This document shows positions 52,356 through 60,542 of a stretch of 64,000 bases of DNA, piece by piece. Source of the stretch: Teredinibacter purpureus (GTDB lineage Bacteria; Pseudomonadota; Gammaproteobacteria; Pseudomonadales; Cellvibrionaceae); NCBI RefSeq assembly GCF_014217335.1, contig NZ_CP060093.1, positions 185,468 through 249,467 on the forward strand, given 5' to 3'. The position numbers and the translations under genes are program-made. Each line of letters starts with the position of its first letter. Within the stretch, counting starts at the first letter, position 1. The notes beneath the pieces were generated by a model, which was not told where the DNA came from, did not search any database, and saw only the letters and a program-made list of their open reading frames with translations.

Positions 52356-52704
52356 TATACTTATCCAACGATTCAGATAAATTTAGCCCGTTTACACTCT
52401 CCCTAGGCAACACAATAAACCCCAAACTTTCTAAGTGCTCTATGGATTTTTGAGTCTTATCTTTTTTCGGTATTCGTTTAAGAGGCAATAGGATCGCCAT
52501 CGCCACATAAACAAAAATACCGATACCAAAAGTCATAACGCTAGCAATAAAGATCAGACGATAAATCCATGATGGAATAGTGCAATTCACAGCTAATCCA
52601 CCGCAGACACCAAATATCATTTCATCCTCACCGCTACGATGAAGGTCTCTAATAAATAAGACCAATGACAACGCTAAGCCTTTAAAAGACAGAATATTAT
52701 TCAT
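52339..52704 (-). CDS. PspC-domain membrane protein
   Basis: 121 residues. From about 29: MIFGVCGGLAVNCTIP, then IYRLIFIASVMTF, then GIFVYVAMAILLPLK. This fits the PspC domain (GVcGGla...RllFv...yl...llP), a transmembrane sensor part of the phage-shock response. The cytoplasmic tail is short. Likely answers envelope stress from the transfer apparatus, but it is a stand-alone copy. Confidence 0.75.
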   Translation of the reverse strand: MNNILSFKGLALSLVLFIRDLHRSGEDEMIFGVCGGLAVNCTIPSWIYRLIFIASVMTFGIGIFVYVAMAILLPLKRIPKKDKTQKSIEHLESLGFIVLPRESVNGLNLSESLDKYNDRKV

Positions 52705-52741
52705 GTGTTTTTCACTCCCAATAACAGTGTTATTTTAACGA

Positions 52742-52972
52742 TTACCACCAGGCAATTGCCACGGTACGTCGACGTGATGAATTAACTTGTGGAGCCAATG
52801 CAAGAGCACCAAGACCCATTAAGGCCATTGGGATGCTAGCGAAAGTAAACAGCGCCACGACTACTCCTACACCTACTGCTGCTATAGATAACAGTCTTAA
52901 GGTTTGCCATACCATCAACAACGCAAGGAATAATTTGCTTTTACCGGCTAAATTAATTTGTGAATTTTTCAT
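52742..52972 (-). CDS. Small two-span membrane protein
   Basis: 76 residues. Hydrophobic segments at about 13-32 and 36-60; basic end (SSRRRTVAIAWW). ATG after GGAGGTGTCTC, a strong site. First gene of the run with the PspC protein (38-base gap). Confidence 0.65.
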   Translation of the reverse strand: MKNSQINLAGKSKLFLALLMVWQTLRLLSIAAVGVGVVVALFTFASIPMALMGLGALALAPQVNSSRRRTVAIAWW

Positions 52973-53183
52973 GAGACACCTCCTCTAGTTCGTCTACATC
53001 TTTAATGTACACCTTCTAGAAATGAGGTAAATTCAGGCAGAAAAATACCTAGGCTCAGAATCCCATTTTTCACCCACTTTATGCCCTGCGCCCCCGGCGC
53101 TTTGTGACGGCTCTAGCAATAGCGTAGAGCCCGCGCAATTAGAACTGTCCTATATTCGCCCTCCTCTACTAAGAATTATTGGC

Positions 53184-53951
53184 TTAGTCATTCAAAAGAT
53201 TTATCATTTTATAGAGACAATTTTGACAAGTGACCGTATGGCGATCATCAAATCCCTCCAGCCCCCAAAATTTGTTCGCCGGCTTGCATAAAGCATCCCG
53301 CGCATCACGTTTTAAGCGGCCTTTAGTTAGCTGTGAATGTAGTTGAAAATGGCTCTTTCCAGGGCTGAAGAAACCGTCTGAAGCACCCTCTTTTGGACTG
53401 TAAGCATAAGCAACCTTTCCATCTATACCCTGCTTTCTCATCTGGTCGAATACGTATTCCGAGATTAGGTCTATTGAGGTATTAATGACACTGACGGACG
53501 CGTAAGCGTCATCACTTAGCCTTTTTCTTTCTTCGTATTGAGCGCGCCAGTGCGCTTTATAAATACGATGATGCTTGTCTCGCTGTTTATATAAGTCTTC
53601 AAGGTGGCTTTTAACTATTTGCTTTGAAGACAGGCCTTCTAGCAAACGTTTAACCGGGTCTAGGTAACATAGCTGGGCCTCGTTTTTGATTTTCGCTTCA
53701 TGGGCCCTTTTTTCTACCGTTCGCTTTTCAGATTCCGCTTGCTTGTACTGGATGTACTCTAGCGTTTCACAATGAAACCAACGAGAACACCAGACCTTCA
53801 CCGTGCTTCCGACAGGCAAATCCGGCTCGTCATTGAGGAGCGTCAACGTTGTAGTCTTGCTGTGATCGAGTAATTCTCGGGGAGATAAAGCCGTAACTTG
53901 ATAAAGTATAAGTGTGATGCAAAGCGGGCACCCCATAGCGAATTCAGACAT
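53184..53951 (-). CDS. Zinc-binding hypothetical protein
   Basis: 255 residues; the ATG at 53936 (five codons in) may be the true start, because a TACTTT -10 at 53953-53958 touches the first ATG. MGCPLC at the start and TCQNCLYKM at the end could form a metal site. The middle is a long charged coiled region (ERKRLSDDAYASV). Very short leader and no ribosome site. Confidence 0.65.
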   Translation of the reverse strand: MSEFAMGCPLCITLILYQVTALSPRELLDHSKTTTLTLLNDEPDLPVGSTVKVWCSRWFHCETLEYIQYKQAESEKRTVEKRAHEAKIKNEAQLCYLDPVKRLLEGLSSKQIVKSHLEDLYKQRDKHHRIYKAHWRAQYEERKRLSDDAYASVSVINTSIDLISEYVFDQMRKQGIDGKVAYAYSPKEGASDGFFSPGKSHFQLHSQLTKGRLKRDARDALCKPANKFWGLEGFDDRHTVTCQNCLYKMINLLND

Positions 53952-53952
53952 T

Positions 53953-53980
53953 AAAGTAACGCTCTCATTACTTTGTGAAA
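53953..53980 (-). promoter_or_regulatory. Promoter at 53.96 kb, shared type, almost on the start codon
   Basis: Read leftward: TTTCAC, 16 bases, TACTTT, then ATG two bases later. Implies a near-leaderless message. Confidence 0.5.
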
Positions 53981-54634
53981 ACTTGCTAGAAAGCTCCGGA
54001 TCTAACTCGCAAAATACCTTTTCAGCTAAGCATAATCGCGTGAAACATCGCAGATAAATCCGCGGTTATCGTGTTATGGATAGGAAGGTAAGCCAGGGGA
54101 ATACCCTATAGTTATGTGCCGTTGGCCCTTTTAAATTATTTATATTTCAATGTAGTAAGCGAGGCGGGTGTGCCACTTAAATTCTAGGGGTGCTTCGTTA
54201 TAAGTAAGCTGTTAGTGTAAAGTTACTTGTTGTCGCCAGCCTAGTCCATCCTTCGCTGGCGCTATTGTTTCTTAGTTCGCTGTAGATAGTATTGGTTAGG
54301 CTGCCTACGGTCGTAGGTCAAACTGTCGAAGCTACGCTAATTTTAGCGTTTCTGTCGATGGTTTAGGTATGGGGTGGTTCGGTGTTCACTTACATAACAA
54401 TACGCTAAAACACCGTTTCGGCCTACACTACACGCCCTATGCAACGCTCGTTTTGTGCGTTTGATTCGCAAATTGTCACACAAAACCAGCAACACATTGT
54501 GCGCCGTTTAGCTCAGCGATAGGTTTACTTATCATTTATATAAAATGAAAATCCCAGCTGCTTAGCGACCTTAACAAATTCAATGGGTGCGTGCCTTTTA
54601 ATTTCTTCGCCTCGGCAATTAATCCTGTTTACCT
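53981..54634. other. Hairpin-rich non-coding stretch
   Basis: About 650 bases with no supported gene. Hairpins: CGCCAGC/GCTGGCG (54234-54261), CCTAC-ggtc-GTAGG (54304-54317) and ACGCTAA-tt-TTAGCGT (54334-54349). GGTTATC-GTGTTAT near 54070 is echoed by GGTTATCATGTTAT near 54995. Could be an RNA gene, an origin of transfer or a recombination site. Confidence 0.5.
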
Positions 54635-54862
54635 TTATCTAAGACCGCTGGTCGCAAACAGTACTACTGGAACCAAAAACCCCAACGCGACAAGAAAGAA
54701 CGGCCCCACGCTCTTTATGAAACCATTTTCCTTAAAGATCGCTAGGGCCAAGCTAAACCCCATAGAATCTTTTACATCAGCTGGATCAACTTTTTCGAAC
54801 AGAGGAAGCATAAAAATCACTCCCAATACAAGCGAAAGACAACACAATACGAATACCATCAT
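54635..54862 (-). CDS. Small two-span membrane protein
   Basis: 75 residues. Hydrophobic segments 2-22 and 50-72 with a soluble loop FEKVDPADVKDSMG. ATG follows CAGGAGATGA. A TACTTT -10 lies at 54946-54951. No family recognised. Confidence 0.65.
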   Translation of the reverse strand: MMVFVLCCLSLVLGVIFMLPLFEKVDPADVKDSMGFSLALAIFKENGFIKSVGPFFLVALGFLVPVVLFATSGLR

Positions 54863-55049
54863 TCATCTCCTGTTTTAAACACAATTTTCGTACTAGATAA
54901 TTTCTATTTATTGGAGCCAAGATTCATGCCTCCCTAGATCATTTAAAAGTAACACCGAGTCTAGATCAAGTAATTAGTGACGAAAAGTGCAAATAACCCC
55001 GTGGTTATCATGTTATCCCTATAGATAGGGCTAGATGACTAGAGGTGAT

Positions 55050-55250
55050 TCATTCAATAAGGATGGAACATTTACTGCATGATAAGCACCGACCATCATT
55101 CTCTTTCACTAGAATAGAAACAGATGATTCATTGTACCTGACTGAACATTCTTGGCATTTATAAACCGTTTCACTTAGAGGGCCCCCAGTGAAAGCATCT
55201 ACCAGCTGCTCACTAGCGCACTCCTTGAAGGTTATTTCAGTCTTGCTCAT
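55050..55250 (-). CDS. Small zinc-ribbon protein
   Basis: 66 residues with CQEC...CLSCSKC at about 32-62, plus an earlier Cys. Likely one zinc site. Weak ribosome site. Not assigned to a family. Confidence 0.55.
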   Translation of the reverse strand: MSKTEITFKECASEQLVDAFTGGPLSETVYKCQECSVRYNESSVSILVKENDGRCLSCSKCSILIE

Positions 55251-55310
55251 TTAGACGTCTCACACATACTATTTAGTTAAGTTACTGAACCTCAATCATA
55301 GATTACTGGC

Positions 55311-55334
55311 CAGAGGGGGGGGATCCCCCCCCTC
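55311..55334. repeat. Perfect 24-bp palindrome with G8/C8 arms
   Basis: AGA, eight G, AT, eight C, TCT... reads the same on both strands and is followed leftward by A/T bases. It lies 8 bases beyond the stop of the 55.3 kb gene. A terminator shape, but far more G-rich than others here. Confidence 0.85.
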
Positions 55335-55341
55335 TTTAGGC

Positions 55342-55662
55342 CTAGGACACATTCACGGCATCGCGGAACGTTTGGTTAAACATACCGTTGACCCCATGCA
55401 AGTGTTCTTCAGCATCATAACCGGATAGGTTTCCATCAATAATTTTATTCAGGATTCCAATGCCTGTTAGTTTCCAATCCAAGCACACAGGCTCTTCACA
55501 TGGGAATTCTAGCTTTTCCCATACTGACTTCATATCCGTTGCTGCATCTTGGATCGTCTTGAAGCGTTTGCGAGAACCTTTGTGAAGGAAGGAGTCGATC
55601 GTATCCACTACTTCCTTCCCAAATGCAACGGCAATCAGACTGTTATTTGTGTTGGTTTCCAT
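55342..55662 (-). CDS. Hypothetical protein
   Basis: 106 residues, METNTNNSLIAVAFGKEVVD, helical, with CEEPVCLDWKLTGIGIL near 56. TACGTT -10 at 55729-55734. A single-gene unit that ends at the G8/C8 palindrome. Unrecognised. Confidence 0.65.
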   Translation of the reverse strand: METNTNNSLIAVAFGKEVVDTIDSFLHKGSRKRFKTIQDAATDMKSVWEKLEFPCEEPVCLDWKLTGIGILNKIIDGNLSGYDAEEHLHGVNGMFNQTFRDAVNVS

Positions 55663-55777
55663 AAAATCACCTATATGCTAGAGGCCACCCCCAACGGATA
55701 ACCTTTCTCTTGCTAGTGATTTCAACATAACGTATAAGAGGAGTATGGCAATTGAGGTGGAAATGATGATTCGTTTT

Positions 55778-56104
55778 TTAGATGCTGTCGCCCATAGTTC
55801 GCACCTGGATCATGGCTGCGATGTTCAAAACATCAATCATATCTCCTTTTTCAACATGCTCCTTTAATAGATGCCTGAGGGAATCGATTGAGCATTGTTC
55901 TTTATCCCACCAACCACCCCGCCCTTTGTCCCTAGCCTTGGACAGCTTTTCTTTCATCATCGTGCTGGCCAAATTCACCATAAACTCATCGGCTTCGATA
56001 TTGGCCGCAAGATTTCCATGATCCTCGCCTACGCGTTTGAACGAAACAAGGGCCATAGCGGATTGTTGTTTACAGCTATCAAGAAAGTTTAATTTTACGT
56101 TCAT
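55778..56104 (-). CDS. Hypothetical protein
   Basis: 108 residues from the ATG at 56104 (after GGAGTAGTT). MNVKLNFLDSCKQQSAMALV; central KLSKARDKGRGGWWDKEQCS. Helical, charged. No family. Confidence 0.65.
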   Translation of the reverse strand: MNVKLNFLDSCKQQSAMALVSFKRVGEDHGNLAANIEADEFMVNLASTMMKEKLSKARDKGRGGWWDKEQCSIDSLRHLLKEHVEKGDMIDVLNIAAMIQVRTMGDSI

Positions 56105-56146
56105 AACTACTCCGGAGTTATCGGGGTCGTTTAACACATAAGTTTT

Positions 56147-56485
56147 TCACTTACTAGCAATATACTTTCCTTCAGGTTTCGCATAATTACTAAAACAAAG
56201 ATAAGAACCAGGGTAATGCTTACATGTAGATCGCTGAATACCATCAGCTAAACACAATGCCGAATCAACCATACCTAAGGAATACCGCTTTTCTACGTCA
56301 CTAAATAGCGAAGAGGCCATATTGCTTCGGTCTTCATGTTCTAGCAGTTTGTCGAGGTCACCGTCGCCATTTAAAGCGATATCGGCTTGCAGCTCTACAT
56401 AAACATTGCATGCCATACCAAAACCGATTGACGGTATTCCTGTTAAAAAAGCCGTGAATAATGCTGCAAGCATATATTCGTTCAT
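56147..56485 (-). CDS. Exported or membrane-anchored small protein
   Basis: 112 residues. N-terminal hydrophobic segment (LAALFTAFLTGIPSIGFG) then GMAC, so a signal peptide or anchor; Cys26 could be a lipid site, but the box is poor. Further cysteines near 78, 88 and 96. ATG follows GGGGGGCAG. Confidence 0.65.
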   Translation of the reverse strand: MNEYMLAALFTAFLTGIPSIGFGMACNVYVELQADIALNGDGDLDKLLEHEDRSNMASSLFSDVEKRYSLGMVDSALCLADGIQRSTCKHYPGSYLCFSNYAKPEGKYIASK

Positions 56486-56515
56486 CTGCCCCCCATGTTG
56501 TTAAATTTAAAAATT

Positions 56516-56545
56516 GAAGAAACGGGGTGCCACCCCCACGAAACT
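56516..56545 (-). repeat. Intergenic G/C dyad (GGGGTGGCACCCC type)
   Basis: GGGGTGCCACCCCCACG next to TTAATTA. Same kind of dyad as at 36336-36350 and in the modules at 28.6, 29.2 and 32.9 kb. Confidence 0.5.
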
Positions 56546-56849
56546 AATTAACTACGCAAAATGTATTTTGGCGCTTGTAGCTTATGAACCGAACCGAAAC
56601 CAAGGATGGATCAATACGTCTAACTTCTTTAGCCGCTTGCGCCAAATCATCTGAGGTATGTCGAGGCTCTTTAAACAACAATATTGTTCTAAATTGCTTT
56701 GAATCACCGTTGATATAGAAGTAAGTAATTCCGCACGGTGTTATTTGATTTTTTCGCCGAGCATCGTTATAGAATCCCGTGAGATGTTTTTCGCCATAGA
56801 TAGGTTTGGTTAAAATATGTGGCTCATTCATTTGATTGCGCTCTTGCAT
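56544..56849 (-). CDS. Hypothetical protein
   Basis: 101 residues from 56849, or 95 from the ATG at 56831. HILTKPIYGEKHLTGFYNDA, then FRTILLFKEPRHTSDDLAQA. Mixed alpha/beta. No family recognised. Confidence 0.65.
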   Translation of the reverse strand: MQERNQMNEPHILTKPIYGEKHLTGFYNDARRKNQITPCGITYFYINGDSKQFRTILLFKEPRHTSDDLAQAAKEVRRIDPSLVSVRFISYKRQNTFCVVN

Positions 56850-57481
56850 ATTAAGTTAAAGCGAATGTGTCTCCGCACACTCTACCTATCGCGCGATAAC
56901 TATTCGTCAAACCTAAGAGAAAGAAAAAGAGGGAGCGTAGACAATAGATCTCTATTAACAGCTAAACATCTAACAGATACTGCATCTATTAACTAAGCTC
57001 CCTTAAGCATCGAGACTCATGTCTCTTGGCACTAGCGACCTAACTAACTGGCAAGTAGGATGCAATAGACGAAAGCGTCTAATCAACAAAAAAGTCTACT
57101 TTTATAAAGAATGACACATAGATCTTCACGTAAAGCTGTCAACAAGCAACTAGATAGCATGTTGTACCGAAAAGAATAGATGATAGGTCACGAGAGAATA
57201 GATTCAGCCGAAGAGATTCTTCTTTGCCGCACTACTATGCTCGGTTTTCGTAAGGGGGATTATTCAATAGACATATGCACGACAAGGCGCCAGAACACCT
57301 TTTAGAATCCTAAGTATTGGATTACTGTTGAAGTTACGTAAAGGGTGATTTAATGTAAGTCGGGTATTAGAAAAATACCGATTTGAGGACAAAGTTGGTT
57401 CGTGGTCGTGTAGGTAGAAGCCATACGCCTGGCAATGTGAACTTGAAGCCAATACGAAAACACGATGGCATTTGGCAAATC
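56850..57481. other. Non-coding stretch upstream of the XRE regulator's 3' end
   Basis: About 630 bases. A leftward frame at 57264-57485 is open for 73 codons but has no ribosome site and ordinary-looking composition, so I do not call it. Short hairpins such as GACG-aaa-GCGTC (about 57071-57082) occur. Nothing else stands out. Confidence 0.45.
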
Positions 57482-57733
57482 TCAATCAGTAGGTGAGTCA
57501 GAAGATTCTGACATAGCAGGCAATAAATCACGGGCTTCGCAATCCAGCGCTCTCGCTATCTCGTAAAGTATGCTGATACTAATATTCACTTTGCCTCTTT
57601 CGATACGCCCCATATAGCTTCTATCTACTGAAGCATCGCTAGCGAGATCTTCTTGTGATATATCGCATTCAATGCGCCTCTTTCGTATCAAGACGCCAAT
57701 TTTTCTCGCCAGATCATTCACACCGTATACCAC
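57482..57733 (-). CDS. XRE-family transcription regulator
   Basis: 83 residues. Helix-turn-helix: ISQEDLASDASVDRSYMGRI, then ERGKVNISISILYEIARALD, the standard Cro/CI-like domain with nothing else. Such short regulators often control restriction-modification or transfer genes. A 12-bp inverted repeat at 57780-57811 lies 46 bases upstream and may be its operator. It is the only clear DNA-binding regulator in the array. Confidence 0.9.
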   Translation of the reverse strand: MVYGVNDLARKIGVLIRKRRIECDISQEDLASDASVDRSYMGRIERGKVNISISILYEIARALDCEARDLLPAMSESSDSPTD

Positions 57734-57779
57734 TTTTCCAAAGAGATTATTTATAACGGCATGAGGACTTTATTGCCAC

Positions 57780-57811
57780 GGACGATAATCCCCTTATGCG
57801 GATTATCGTCC
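57780..57811. promoter_or_regulatory. 12-bp inverted repeat upstream of the XRE gene
   Basis: GGACGATAATCC-ccttatgc-GGATTATCGTCC, perfect arms. Operator or terminator between divergent units. Confidence 0.7.
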
Positions 57812-58075
57812 TCAACCGATGGTTAATTTTGTATTCTTAGTGGAATATGGCCCCGCCCTTACTTCTACTGTTCCCAGATGGTGTTAAATTAAAGAACATC
57901 GATGATCGATCTACTTCTGCCCTAGATTCAACTTGTTATCTATTTACATCAAGCGGCGTCTACTAAAGATAATTAGCGTTTGTAAGATGAATGAACTTGA
58001 ATCATAATTCTTGTAAATGCAGTTAGGCAGCATGTAAGATTCGGCAATTCATTTTCAATACCTGGGGAATACATT
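57812..58075. promoter_or_regulatory. Upstream region of the TnpA-like gene
   Basis: AT-rich, no gene seen. The rightward promoter of the 58.1 kb gene must lie here; TTGAAT at about 57990 and nearby A/T hexamers are candidates only. Confidence 0.4.
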
Positions 58076-58459
58076 ATGACTAGAAAAACATTAGGCGCTG
58101 AAGAGTGGAAATCTATTTTAGACGATTGGCAAACCTCAGGATTAGGTCAAGCAGATTATTGCCGTAAAAAAAACCTCAACATCAAAACCTTTTCAAGCTG
58201 GAAGGGCAAGCTAGTCGACAAAAAAGGGGTTGCTCCTAAAAAGGTAACAAAGGCTAAAACTAAAGCTAAAACAGCTCCCAAAAAAGCGGTGCCAGCTCGC
58301 GCCACCACAAAACCGAAAGCTACGGTTTCAGAGCCTACTCCATCACAGAGTGACGGCTTGCTCGTTGCAACTCTGCCTAGCGGAGTTGAGATAAGATTCA
58401 CCTGTGATAATGAGCAAATGCTTGTTGCAGCAATAAACACCCTGGCAAAAATAAAATAG
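58076..58459 (+). CDS. IS66 TnpA-like protein, solitary
   Basis: 127 residues. N-terminus EEWKSILDDWQTSGLGQADY, CRKKNLNIKTFSSWKGKL fits the helix-turn-helix of IS66 accessory protein TnpA. A Lys/Ala/Pro linker (about 60-85) and a beta C-terminal segment TLPSGVEIRFTCDNEQM follow. ATG after GGGGAATACATT. No tnpB or tnpC follows, and no terminal repeats were seen, so either a remnant or a domesticated regulator. Confidence 0.7.
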   Translation: MTRKTLGAEEWKSILDDWQTSGLGQADYCRKKNLNIKTFSSWKGKLVDKKGVAPKKVTKAKTKAKTAPKKAVPARATTKPKATVSEPTPSQSDGLLVATLPSGVEIRFTCDNEQMLVAAINTLAKIK

Positions 58460-58475
58460 TACTCAGACGCTTTTA

Positions 58476-59030
58476 CTAACTAGCTGCCAAGTACTCCAGA
58501 ATAGCTTTAACGTTTTCTTCGGTTAGACCTGTTTGGTAGTCAGTCGTGAACAAGCTCTGGCAATCCAAAAAGCCTTCACTATCATCATCCAAGATGATTA
58601 GCCGGCCTCCGAACGCATTGGCTTTAACCCAAGCATCGATTTCATGCCCCCTCTTGTTGGAGCTCAAATGGTCTAGCACGGGGGTGCATCCGATCACGGA
58701 GCCCCGAGGCAAAGGACACCCAGCCGTTTTGAACAACCACTCGAAGTGTGCTGGCTCCCTACCCTCCCGCCAAGTTGAAGAAATTATTAAGTAAGCACCC
58801 GTCTTACTCACCAGATCAGATACCAAACGGCCGCACTCAGGGTCAATATTGGCAAGCTCAATCGCGGTGCGACGATCATACTCAGCGACAAACCCATCCC
58901 TGAGGCGCCTGCCGCTTTCTGTCGCGCGATGCTTTAACCAATTAGCGCTGTTAACGACGCCATCCAGATCAAGAGCAACAACAATCGACTCTCGTTCATC
59001 TATAGCGCCCACGCTGTTAGCTCTTCCCAT
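58476..59030 (-). CDS. HAD-superfamily phosphatase-like protein
   Basis: 184 residues. Motif I VVALDLDGVVNSANW at 17-31 (DxDGVVN), motif II IISSTWREGREP near 84, and motif III/IV LIILDDDSEGF near 150. The DGV(V/L)N...SSTWR...LDDD set matches the HAD domain found in RNA-repair polyproteins and phage phosphatases. Likely a nucleic acid or nucleotide phosphatase; substrate unknown. Confidence 0.85.
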   Translation of the reverse strand: MGRANSVGAIDERESIVVALDLDGVVNSANWLKHRATESGRRLRDGFVAEYDRRTAIELANIDPECGRLVSDLVSKTGAYLIISSTWREGREPAHFEWLFKTAGCPLPRGSVIGCTPVLDHLSSNKRGHEIDAWVKANAFGGRLIILDDDSEGFLDCQSLFTTDYQTGLTEENVKAILEYLAAS

Positions 59031-59156
59031 AATATCTACCCGCTGCGGTAATTAGGAGGGGCCGCCCCCTCGAACACCTTAAAAAAAGGTCCACTCTGGC
59101 ACCAGGAACAAAACAAACCAAAACATAATAATCGCGCAGATGGTTTACTGCCAGCA

Positions 59157-59510
59157 TTGCTAGCTGGGACTGCTGACGATCAACGCTGGGACACAGATCT
59201 TGTTGCGGAAAGTGGTGCCTTACTGGGTTATAGAGTCTCTTTGGCGCCTGAACAGAACTTACTTGATAGACTCCTTCTGGTTCACGACAATATAAAAGAG
59301 CTTATGAGATTAGGAAGCGTATCTGGAAGCGACAACCACATATTGTGCATAGATCCACTTTTAGACCTTCGTAAAGGCATAACCTCTGCCCCTGGCGAAC
59401 TGTCTAGCTCCTTACAGCTTCAATCAGACAATTTGAGCGTAGCAAAAGACGCCATACTGGTAGCATCCTCCCAAGTCTGCCATGGCGAACAAACACCAAA
59501 GATGCAGTAA
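59157..59510 (+). CDS. Doubtful rightward reading frame
   Basis: 117 codons from a TTG with no ribosome site; the frame is open about 100 bases further up without an ATG. PALLAGTADDQRWDTDLVAE, then IDPLLDLRKGITSAP. Composition is not clearly non-coding, so it is listed, but it may be a remnant of a longer gene. Confidence 0.25.
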   Translation: MLAGTADDQRWDTDLVAESGALLGYRVSLAPEQNLLDRLLLVHDNIKELMRLGSVSGSDNHILCIDPLLDLRKGITSAPGELSSSLQLQSDNLSVAKDAILVASSQVCHGEQTPKMQ

Positions 59511-59534
59511 GAACTCCGTGAACTCGTAACCGGC

Positions 59535-59828
59535 CTATTCAGTGTCGCGGGCCGCTTGTACTGATGAGATAGTGTATTTTGGTTCAGCGAGCTCACAGCC
59601 TACTGCAGCAACTAAGAGCATCAATTCCCCGCTATGATCTCGAGCCCGAGCCAAAAGTTCGGTAGTTGCCTCGAGAATTCCGCAAGAATTGTAGTCCATC
59701 ACCTCGATGAATACGCTCTCCCATTTCTTGACTGTGGCAACGAACCCTACTTCACCCTGCAGAGATACCAAGCTATCGCGGTACTCTCTCAGTTTTCCAG
59801 AGACTTCCATTGCTTTCGTTAGTGACAT
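59535..59828 (-). CDS. Hypothetical helical protein
   Basis: 97 residues, MSLTKAMEVSGKLREYRDSL, mostly helix, one VKKWESVFIEVMDYNSCG segment. Follows the 209-residue gene by 23 bases. No family recognised. Confidence 0.65.
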   Translation of the reverse strand: MSLTKAMEVSGKLREYRDSLVSLQGEVGFVATVKKWESVFIEVMDYNSCGILEATTELLARARDHSGELMLLVAAVGCELAEPKYTISSVQAARDTE

Positions 59829-59851
59829 TTGATTCTCTCCCAGCTGTAGGC

Positions 59852-60481
59852 CTATGCAGACACTGACCGTAATTTTTGAGTGTCGTATCTAGTAAAAACA
59901 TTTTCAAGCGAAGATAAATTCTCGTCTTCTGGATTCAGAAACCGTCTCTCATAAAAAGGAATCTCCAGTAATATCGGTAAGTCGGAGGCAAGTTGGTAGG
60001 TTTCGCTAAATTCTCTTAGCTGGGTATCCCATATTGCGTGATGTAAGGTAGGTTGCCTTGCTTTAATCTCAGACGATATCCATCGGGAGTCACAGCAGCC
60101 CTGCTCAGTACGAGACTCAGTCAAGCACTGAATATCGACACCGTATACTTTCACTTTGTCTGCTTTTAGTTTTAACTTCATGACTATGTCTGATAACAAT
60201 CCCCAGTCCGTATCCAACATGTTGCCAACAACCATTCGTTGTAGTAGCTCCTTGTCGCCGTAAGAAATTAGAAATAGTCCTATGTACGCCAAATTAGTAC
60301 GAGAAGTTACGAGCATAACTTGATCTTTTTCGAGGATGTTGTGTAAGTACTTTGGCGTCTCGAACTCAAGGTCAGTCGCACCAGCCTTATCAGAAAAGGC
60401 CATATAATTCTTATCAGCCTGATCGACACCAAGCTTAATGATTGACAGAAAATCATGATAGTAATTAGTCATATTTCTCAT
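59852..60481 (-). CDS. Hypothetical protein
   Basis: 209 residues; an ATG three codons in is possible. FETPKYLHNILEKDQVMLVT near 40 and a QGCCDSRWISSEIKARQP segment near 127. Soluble, no known motif. Followed closely by the 97-residue gene. Confidence 0.7.
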   Translation of the reverse strand: MRNMTNYYHDFLSIIKLGVDQADKNYMAFSDKAGATDLEFETPKYLHNILEKDQVMLVTSRTNLAYIGLFLISYGDKELLQRMVVGNMLDTDWGLLSDIVMKLKLKADKVKVYGVDIQCLTESRTEQGCCDSRWISSEIKARQPTLHHAIWDTQLREFSETYQLASDLPILLEIPFYERRFLNPEDENLSSLENVFTRYDTQKLRSVSA

Positions 60482-60542
60482 GGCTGTATCCTAATTGTAA
60501 TTTATACCAAACCATTCAAGGCCTACTAAGAGCACGTGAAAT

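Noticed and set aside
54591..54878. 95-codon rightward frame
   Set aside because: It is the shadow of the leftward two-span membrane gene, which has a strong ribosome site.
28400..57000. Integron cassette array
   Set aside because: Genes share direction and have intergenic repeats, but no RYYYAAC...GTTRRRY attC pairs were found and the recombinase at 18.8 kb lacks an IntI look.
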